Shown here in pieces: positions 24,839-29,239 of a stretch of DNA of 29,239 bases. Each line of letters begins with the position of its first letter. The first letter of the stretch is position 1. The DNA is from an uncultured Blautia sp. (GTDB lineage: Bacteria; Bacillota; Clostridia; Lachnospirales; Lachnospiraceae). The position numbers were made by a program, and so were the translations under genes. The stretch is taken from assembly GCA_934358405.1 (NCBI GenBank), contig CAKRKL010000011.1:1-29239 (forward strand), given 5' to 3'. The notes under the pieces were generated by a model. That model saw only the letters and a list, made by a program, of their open reading frames with translations, was not told where the DNA came from and made no database searches.

Positions 24839-24863
24839 ATATCACATTTTTTTCATTTGTCAA
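24836..24863 (-). promoter_or_regulatory. Strong promoter of the fab cluster
   Basis: On the minus strand a perfect -35 TTGACA (24863-24858), a 16-base spacer and the extended -10 TG-A-TATACT (24841-24836). It is about 64 bases upstream of the fabH ATG and directly abuts the FabT-type operator. Confidence 0.85.
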
Positions 24864-24899
24864 CACATAAATTCAGCATAATTTCAAATGGAAAGGGGG

Positions 24900-24957
24900 T
24901 TGTACCTTTTGTCATCCCTCGTTATAATGTTCTTATGAAGTGCTGCAATCCGCAGCA
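24900..24957 (+). promoter_or_regulatory. Promoter and leader hairpin of the secreted-protein operon
   Basis: TTGTAC (24900-24905), a 17-base spacer and a perfect TATAAT (24923-24928). The transcript would begin near 24935 and immediately form a small hairpin, TGCTGC with GCAGCA (24941-24957), 11 bases before the Shine-Dalgarno site. The promoter runs back to back with the fab promoter. Confidence 0.7.
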
Positions 24958-24982
24958 CCATAAACCTCAGGAGGATGATTTC

Positions 24983-25705
24983 ATGCGAAGAAAAAACAGT
25001 TTATTAATACCGACTGTACTGGCATTTTCCCTCTGCACGCTGACCTGCGTCCCTATACTCACAGAAGCAGCTATCCAGGTAAAGGCAAAGACAGATACCT
25101 CTTCCGATCAGTCTACTGAAAGTACAGACGGCACAGCTGACACCCCCTACGAAAAAGGCACCATCACAGATACTGACTACCAGAGTGAATGGCTGAATCT
25201 TAAATTCACCCCTCCAAAGACCATTGTGATGAATACAGAGGAGGAACTGGAATCTGTTATGCGTCAGGGTCAGAGCACACTTGAAGAAGCTTCCGGTATA
25301 GAGCTTGACGACGATTCTTTATCCGGCACAGTTTATGAAATGATGGCTTCCTCTGTTTCCGGATTTCCCAATGTTTCCCTGGTCGTTGAAGATGCTGTCC
25401 TGGAAAACATGACCACAGATCAGTATTTCCTGGCTGCACAGCAGATGCTGGATGCCACACAAATGGGTTATTCTTATTCAGATATTACAGACACACAGAT
25501 TGGAGGACAGGATTTCCGTGTTATGGAAACCAGTGTCACCATCAATGATTACGAGATTCTTCAGAAATACTGCACACGTAAACAGGGAGGAAAGTTTGTC
25601 TCTATCATCTTATCCTACACCACAGATACCCAGACTGAAGCAGATGAAATCCTGACAGCCTTTGCTCCACTAAATGCTGATACGGAGGCTGCTACTGCAG
25701 AATAA
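24983..25705 (+). CDS. Secreted protein of unknown function
   Basis: I do not recognise the family. The 240-residue protein has a clear signal peptide (residues about 1-30; MRRKNSLLIPTVLAFSLCTL, cleavage probably after TEA or VKA), then a Thr/Ser/Asp-rich linker (about 35-60). A mixed alpha/beta domain follows with conserved-looking WLNLKFTPPKTIVM and GGQDFRVMETSVTINDYE. It is acidic. The start at 24983 has CAGGAGG eight bases upstream; the longer frame to 24857 would pass through the promoter. It is followed three bases later by the alarmone hydrolase-like gene. Confidence 0.65.
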   Translation: MRRKNSLLIPTVLAFSLCTLTCVPILTEAAIQVKAKTDTSSDQSTESTDGTADTPYEKGTITDTDYQSEWLNLKFTPPKTIVMNTEEELESVMRQGQSTLEEASGIELDDDSLSGTVYEMMASSVSGFPNVSLVVEDAVLENMTTDQYFLAAQQMLDATQMGYSYSDITDTQIGGQDFRVMETSVTINDYEILQKYCTRKQGGKFVSIILSYTTDTQTEADEILTAFAPLNADTEAATAE

Positions 25706-25708
25706 AAA

Positions 25709-26164
25709 ATGGTCTATACACCCCTAACTATCAAAGCGATGAAGCTTGCATATACTGCGCACGAAGGTCAGTTTGACCAAAGTGGTGTCCCTTATATTTT
25801 CCATCCTGTTCATCTTGCTGAACAGATGGAGGATGAAGTCTCCACCTGTGTTGCCTTGCTTCATGATATTCTGGAAGATACTGATTTCACAGTCCAGGAT
25901 CTGGAAAAGGAATTTCCAAAAGAAGTCGTACAGGCAGTGATTCTGCTCACCCACAATCCTTGCGACAATTATCTGGATTATGTCCGCAGGCTTTGTCAGA
26001 ATCCGCTTGCCCGCAGGGTAAAACTGGCAGATATTGCACATAACACAGATGAAACACGGCTTTCCGGCACCACTCCTGCGCCAGGCCAGCTGAAGCACTG
26101 GCGGACCAAATATGCTGCCGCACTTAAGATTATTCAGGACTATGAAGCGAAACAGGATATGTAA
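25709..26164 (+). CDS. HD-domain small alarmone hydrolase-like protein
   Basis: The 151-residue protein has the HD layout of SpoT/MESH1-type (p)ppGpp hydrolases: AHEGQFDQSGVPYIFHP (H32), LLHDILEDTDF (H52, D53, E56, D57) and VKLADIAHNTD (D108, N112). No synthetase, TGS or ACT domain is present. It would cleave pyrophosphate from ppGpp, or from a related nucleotide such as NADPH as reported for MESH1. Family membership is well supported, substrate is not. It begins three bases after the secreted-protein stop and lacks a clear ribosome site, so translation may depend on coupling. Confidence 0.85.
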   Translation: MVYTPLTIKAMKLAYTAHEGQFDQSGVPYIFHPVHLAEQMEDEVSTCVALLHDILEDTDFTVQDLEKEFPKEVVQAVILLTHNPCDNYLDYVRRLCQNPLARRVKLADIAHNTDETRLSGTTPAPGQLKHWRTKYAAALKIIQDYEAKQDM

Positions 26165-26174
26165 GCGCACAAAA

Positions 26175-26225
26175 AAAGGTACCTATGCTTATTAGATTTT
26201 CTTCCAATAAACATATGGTACCTTT
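26175..26225. terminator. Bidirectional terminator
   Basis: AAAGGTACC (26175-26183) pairs with GGTACCTTT (26217-26225), extended inward by TATG/CATA and TTATT/AATAA. A7 lies on the left. It separates the convergent alarmone hydrolase and DUF4317 genes. Confidence 0.75.
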
Positions 26226-26232
26226 GCTTCGC

Positions 26233-26868
26233 TTATTTCACTCCCAGAATTTTCTCTGCCAGTTCTCTGTGGGGCCGATCTTTATCAGCCTGAAAAACTG
26301 CTGCATGGTTCAGATCCGCACCACCGTCTGCATATGCCGGAAACAAAAATCCGCACTCCGGCGCACCCGGTTCATACTCATCTGCCAGAGGACAAATCAC
26401 ACAGATCAGGTACTCAAAAACTGCCTCCGATTCCCACAGCCGTTCCTTATCTGCGGCCTTCGCCGGAATGTCATATCTGTCATGGAACATATAAACCGCA
26501 TAAGGTCTGCGGCTCTGATAATGCTCCATTACCAGATCATAAAAGCTGTCCATCAGGGCATCGTTTTTCAGTCCGCATTCACGCAAGGCCATAAGAAGCT
26601 GCCAGACGGTTCCCGGCCGCATATCCTCCGGGGAAAATTCACAGCGCTTCAGATTCACATTGGTCGTTGCAAAAGGAACTGCTTTTGCAAGCTCAATATT
26701 TTTCCTCTTTTCATCAGCGGAAAGCTTAAGGAAATTCACATTAAAGCTGCCATCAAAATCACCGTCTCCATCTACGTAGCAGCCCGCAATACGGGTAAAC
26801 GAGCATCTGGAAACATTCATTCTCCTGGTCAGCGCCAGCATGTCCTCACGATCAATTTTATTTATCAT
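26233..26868 (-). CDS. DUF4317-like protein
   Basis: The N-terminal part (MINKIDREDMLALTRRMNVS, then CSFTRIAGCYVDGDG and FLKLSADEKRKNIELAKA) resembles DUF4317, a family of unknown function widespread in Lachnospiraceae. At 211 residues it is about half the length of the DUF4317 proteins I know (near 400), but the open frame is clean and followed by a terminator, so it looks like a short version, not a broken gene. No signal peptide or membrane segment; probably cytoplasmic. It lies 14 bases after an Hpt-domain gene, with GAGAGGAA as ribosome site. Confidence 0.65.
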   Translation of the reverse strand: MINKIDREDMLALTRRMNVSRCSFTRIAGCYVDGDGDFDGSFNVNFLKLSADEKRKNIELAKAVPFATTNVNLKRCEFSPEDMRPGTVWQLLMALRECGLKNDALMDSFYDLVMEHYQSRRPYAVYMFHDRYDIPAKAADKERLWESEAVFEYLICVICPLADEYEPGAPECGFLFPAYADGGADLNHAAVFQADKDRPHRELAEKILGVK

Positions 26869-26882
26869 ATGAAGAGTTCCTC

Positions 26883-27239
26883 TCAGCCCTGTGCTGCCAG
26901 CTCCTGAATTGCTTCTGTCAAGATGGTATATTGTTCTTTTACCTGCTGGTAAAGCTCATCGCTGCCTGCTATCTCTCTTCCTCTTAGTACCTCGGTCAGC
27001 TCTGCGCTTACCTTATACAGGCCTGTAAATCCAAGATTCAGGCAAATACCCTTCAGTGTATGTGCAGCGCGGAAAGCCTTCTCCCCGTCCTGTGCTGCAA
27101 GTCCGTCTGTCAGATCCTGAAAACTGGGATCATTCAGAAACTTCACTGCAAATCGTTTCACCAGTGCTTCACTTCCAAGTCTTTTCAGAACTCCATCATA
27201 GTCTGAACCGACCTTCTCATAACATTCTTTTGCTGTCAT
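26883..27239 (-). CDS. Histidine phosphotransfer (Hpt) domain protein
   Basis: A 118-residue four-helix protein with the Hpt phosphorylation site H60 in AAHTLKGICLNLGF. Hpt proteins pass phosphoryl groups between hybrid kinases and response regulators. No kinase or receiver gene is adjacent, so it is an orphan that must work with partners elsewhere, or it is a scaffold. It is the first gene of the operon with the DUF4317-like gene. The ribosome site AAGGAGG lies about six bases before the ATG. Confidence 0.88.
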   Translation of the reverse strand: MTAKECYEKVGSDYDGVLKRLGSEALVKRFAVKFLNDPSFQDLTDGLAAQDGEKAFRAAHTLKGICLNLGFTGLYKVSAELTEVLRGREIAGSDELYQQVKEQYTILTEAIQELAAQG

Positions 27240-27329
27240 TCCAGCCTCCTTATCCTTTTGTTCCGGCTTTTATTTATGGGACAGACCTATATCAGATCCT
27301 CCAGAGACAAAATTCATTTTCTGTACTTT

Positions 27330-27358
27330 ATTATAGTAAATGAACTGTAATTTGTCTA
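27330..27358 (-). promoter_or_regulatory. Promoter of the Hpt-DUF4317 operon
   Basis: Minus strand TAGACA, 17-base spacer, TATAAT; it ends about 90 bases before the Hpt ATG. Confidence 0.65.
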
Positions 27359-27390
27359 CTATCTGTATGCAAAATACCACACATTTTGTC

Positions 27391-27433
27391 GAATCAGGTT
27401 ACTGTTCCCTCCGTGAGTAGTAACCGAATCAGG
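27391..27433 (-). repeat. Hairpin repeat at the dipeptidase 3' end
   Basis: GGTTACT (27397-27403) pairs with AGTAACC (27419-27425), and GAATCAGG occurs directly on both sides (27391-27398 and 27426-27433). The right copy includes the dipeptidase stop codon. No T tract follows on the minus strand, so this is not a standard intrinsic terminator. TGATTCGGTTA recurs near lrgB (4493-4503), pointing to a dispersed repeat. Confidence 0.5.
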
Positions 27434-28913
27434 CGTCAGATCTGGAGTAAGAATTTTTCATCTGATTACTTAGCTCATATAACACCTTATCCAGTGTTGC
27501 AGCTGCTTCTTTTTTCAGCATGTCTGCAATAGCCTGGTTAGCTTCGTGTCGAAGTACCATTCTCTTTTCTGCATCAGATTCTTTTTCCAGCAAGGCATCA
27601 TACTCATTAATCAGCTGATGTCCCTTTGACATCACCCTTTCCTGATAACGCTCAATGTGGAAAACGGAGTTCTTATAAGAAGCATCTGCCATAGCTCCGA
27701 TCATTCGGCTTACCCAGTAGAAATTATCTGTTGTTACTTCTTTCGTTGTGCCGGAAAGATAGTCCGGAGTTGTATCAATTGTGGCATAAAACGGTACCAG
27801 TACATTAAATGCATTAGATGCAAAGGCCACCCACTGCAGAATATTACTGTCCTTTTCCATTCCCGGGCGCATCTGGATCACAGACAGGAAGTCGGTACGG
27901 TTTACGCCAATAGAACGAAATGCCCCTTTTTGCGCTTTGTCACCATAAGATGCGTATGGATCATAAGGAGTTCCCTGATAATGAGAGGACAATACATATT
28001 TTACATCCTCCACGGTAATTTTTTTCTCTGGAGTCATGCACCATGGCAGATCATCTGAATATGGAGTAAAATCAGCATTAGGACCGTCCCACACTTTTGT
28101 CCTCGGATTCAGATATCGCTCCATAAACCAGGCTCTCGGAGTGTTGTAAACATGGTCTGCATCATCATGGCTTCCGAAAGCATCTCTTGGATTAAGCACA
28201 CCATCCAGGGAAAGATCCAGATGATTTTTCTCTATAAATTCCTTCATGTCAGGGGAGCACATATATTCCTCCTGCCGGGAAAGGGCATCCTCCAGGTCAA
28301 ATTTGTCCAAGCCCAGCTGGTTTGGCATAACCACGTAAACATCATCCGGCACTTTCCGTGCAATCCAGTGATGACCACCGATGGTCTCCAGCCACCAGAT
28401 TTCGTCCTGATCCTGAAAAGCAATTCCATTCATCTCGTATGTACCGTATTGCTCCAGAATGCTGCCAAGTCTTTGCACTCCTTCTCTTGCACTGTGGATA
28501 TATGGCAGAACCAGAGAAACAATATCTTCCTCTCCTATTCCTCCGGCAGTCTCTTCCTTTCCATCTTCTGCCGGCTGATACACAACCAGCGGATCTGCTC
28601 CAAGCACACGGGGATTAGAGGTGATGGTCTCAGTAGCAGTCATGCCTACATTAGCCTCATTGACGCCGCTTGCTGCCCAAATACCTTCTCCTGCTACTGC
28701 ATTTGGAACAGAGGTGTAGCCCATTGGATTTTCCGGAAGATCAATCTCCACATGGGAAATCACAGATTTATATTTTCCTGGCTGTTCCTTTGAATGAACC
28801 ACCACGAATTTTTTCGGTGTATAATGTCCGGCTCCGGAATCGTCATTTCTTGCGATCATGGTGGAGCCATCATAGGATGCATTTTTTCCAACTAAAATTG
28901 TTGTACAAGCCAT
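27429..28913 (-). CDS. pepD: C69-family dipeptidase
   Basis: This N-terminal nucleophile peptidase of the PepD type cleaves a broad range of dipeptides. With the ATG at 28913 (CAGGAGG eight bases upstream) the protein is 494 residues and begins MACTTILVGK, so the nucleophile cysteine is C3, needing removal of only two residues. Family features follow: GSTMIARNDDSG, GEGIWAASGVNEANVGMTATE, and a WWLETIGGHHWIARKVPDD stretch. No signal peptide; it should be cytoplasmic. The longer frame to 28949 passes through the ribosome site and is rejected. Confidence 0.93.
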   Translation of the reverse strand: MACTTILVGKNASYDGSTMIARNDDSGAGHYTPKKFVVVHSKEQPGKYKSVISHVEIDLPENPMGYTSVPNAVAGEGIWAASGVNEANVGMTATETITSNPRVLGADPLVVYQPAEDGKEETAGGIGEEDIVSLVLPYIHSAREGVQRLGSILEQYGTYEMNGIAFQDQDEIWWLETIGGHHWIARKVPDDVYVVMPNQLGLDKFDLEDALSRQEEYMCSPDMKEFIEKNHLDLSLDGVLNPRDAFGSHDDADHVYNTPRAWFMERYLNPRTKVWDGPNADFTPYSDDLPWCMTPEKKITVEDVKYVLSSHYQGTPYDPYASYGDKAQKGAFRSIGVNRTDFLSVIQMRPGMEKDSNILQWVAFASNAFNVLVPFYATIDTTPDYLSGTTKEVTTDNFYWVSRMIGAMADASYKNSVFHIERYQERVMSKGHQLINEYDALLEKESDAEKRMVLRHEANQAIADMLKKEAAATLDKVLYELSNQMKNSYSRSDA

Positions 28914-28977
28914 TTGTTTTTCCTCCTGAAGTTCCGGTTCTGATGCCATTTCCCATTTTCAGAACCTTATGAAGTCT

Positions 28978-29006
28978 ATGTTAGCACAATCCGAGCCATT
29001 AGTGAA
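28978..29006 (-). promoter_or_regulatory. Candidate promoter of the dipeptidase gene
   Basis: Minus strand TTCACT, 17-base spacer, TAACAT with an upstream TG (extended -10: TGCTAACAT). About 65 bases before the start codon. The -35 is weak. Confidence 0.45.
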
Positions 29007-29067
29007 TACACCAATCTCTTCTGGGAAAAAGATTGTCCATTTTGGACTCCTTCTGCAAATTTATCTG

Positions 29068-29239
29068 TTGTAACATTCCCCGGCAGGCTTTATACTTAAG
29101 CTATCTTCAGGATGCAGAATTTATCGCCTGTCATCCTGTGATTTCATATTTTACCTGCAAAAAGGAGAGTATCCTAAGCAATTGGATTTATTGACTAATG
29201 TGATTAAATGTGTTTAAATATACTCAAAGGAGTAAATTA
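29068..29239 (+). promoter_or_regulatory. Promoter and leader of a gene beyond the right edge
   Basis: TTGTAA (29068-29073), a 17-base spacer and TATACT (29091-29096) form a good + strand promoter. The transcript would carry at least 130 bases of leader with a stem CAGGATG/CATCCTG (29108-29138). A second possible promoter is TTGACT (29191-29196) with TTAAAT 17 bases on. AAAGGAG at 29226-29232 is a ribosome site for a start codon just outside. No coding sequence is visible from 28914 to the end. Confidence 0.5.

Noticed and set aside
26185..26907. 240-codon open frame antisense to the DUF4317-like gene
   Set aside because: It begins in the terminator hairpin and mirrors the DUF4317 frame, which has better start signals and family similarity.
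28152..28793. 213-codon open frame antisense to pepD
   Set aside because: No family match, no ribosome site, entirely within the dipeptidase gene.
1..29239. CRISPR arrays, tRNA/rRNA genes, transposases, phage genes
   Set aside because: No regularly spaced repeats, no cloverleaf sequences and no such protein families were seen on either strand.

Overview
The window looks like a chromosomal segment of a low-to-mid GC Gram-positive gut anaerobe of the Lachnospiraceae (Blautia/Dorea/Ruminococcus-like; family level fairly confident, genus not). The reasons are Firmicutes-type Shine-Dalgarno and promoter sequences, a streptococcus/clostridium-type FAS-II gene order with FabK, a fused AccD-AccA protein, and families common in that group (DUF4317, C69 dipeptidase, WYL regulator next to birA). 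I see no tRNA, rRNA, CRISPR array, transposase or phage gene. Apart from small intergenic repeats, this is core genome.

Layout, left to right. (1) 269-1907 (+): ECF sigma factor, zinc-binding membrane anti-sigma factor and a multi-pass membrane protein, head to tail. (2) 4218-1956 (-): small membrane protein, WYL regulator and BirA biotin ligase; the upstream region carries LexA-box-like repeats. (3) 6037-4513 (-): membrane-anchored protein, LrgA and LrgB with 4-base overlaps. (4) 8694-6156 (-): HD hydrolase, an endonuclease Q-like PHP/zinc-finger protein and a YfcE-type phosphodiesterase. (5) 8967-12926 (+): AraC regulator, glycogen phosphorylase with a cre-like site, and endonuclease III. 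(6) 14714-12947 (-): a secreted binding protein and permease of an ABC importer with no ATPase gene. (7) 24772-14839 (-): fabH, acpP, fabK, fabD, fabG, fabF, accB, fabZ, accC, accDA and then a MarR/FabT-like regulator. (8) 24983-26164 (+): secreted protein and a small alarmone hydrolase-like protein. (9) 27239-26233 (-): Hpt protein and a DUF4317-like protein. (10) 28913-27429 (-): C69 dipeptidase. The right edge holds a promoter and leader for a + strand gene outside the window.

How the genes work together. The dominant unit is a complete saturated fatty acid synthesis operon: AccABCD makes malonyl-CoA, FabD loads it on AcpP, FabH starts chains, and FabF/FabG/FabZ/FabK elongate them. BirA, 16 kb away, would biotinylate AccB. 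A strong promoter upstream of fabH overlaps a near-perfect FabT-type palindrome, and a FabT-sized MarR protein is encoded at the distal end of the cluster behind its own promoter. This suggests streptococcal-like FabT control with the regulator moved from the front to the back. I found no wholly unknown defence or mobile system. The more novel leads are the Hpt-DUF4317 pair, the EndoQ operon, the LexA-like boxes before the WYL-birA operon, the apparent ATT start of the sigma factor, and a family of degenerate intergenic repeats abutting stop codons.
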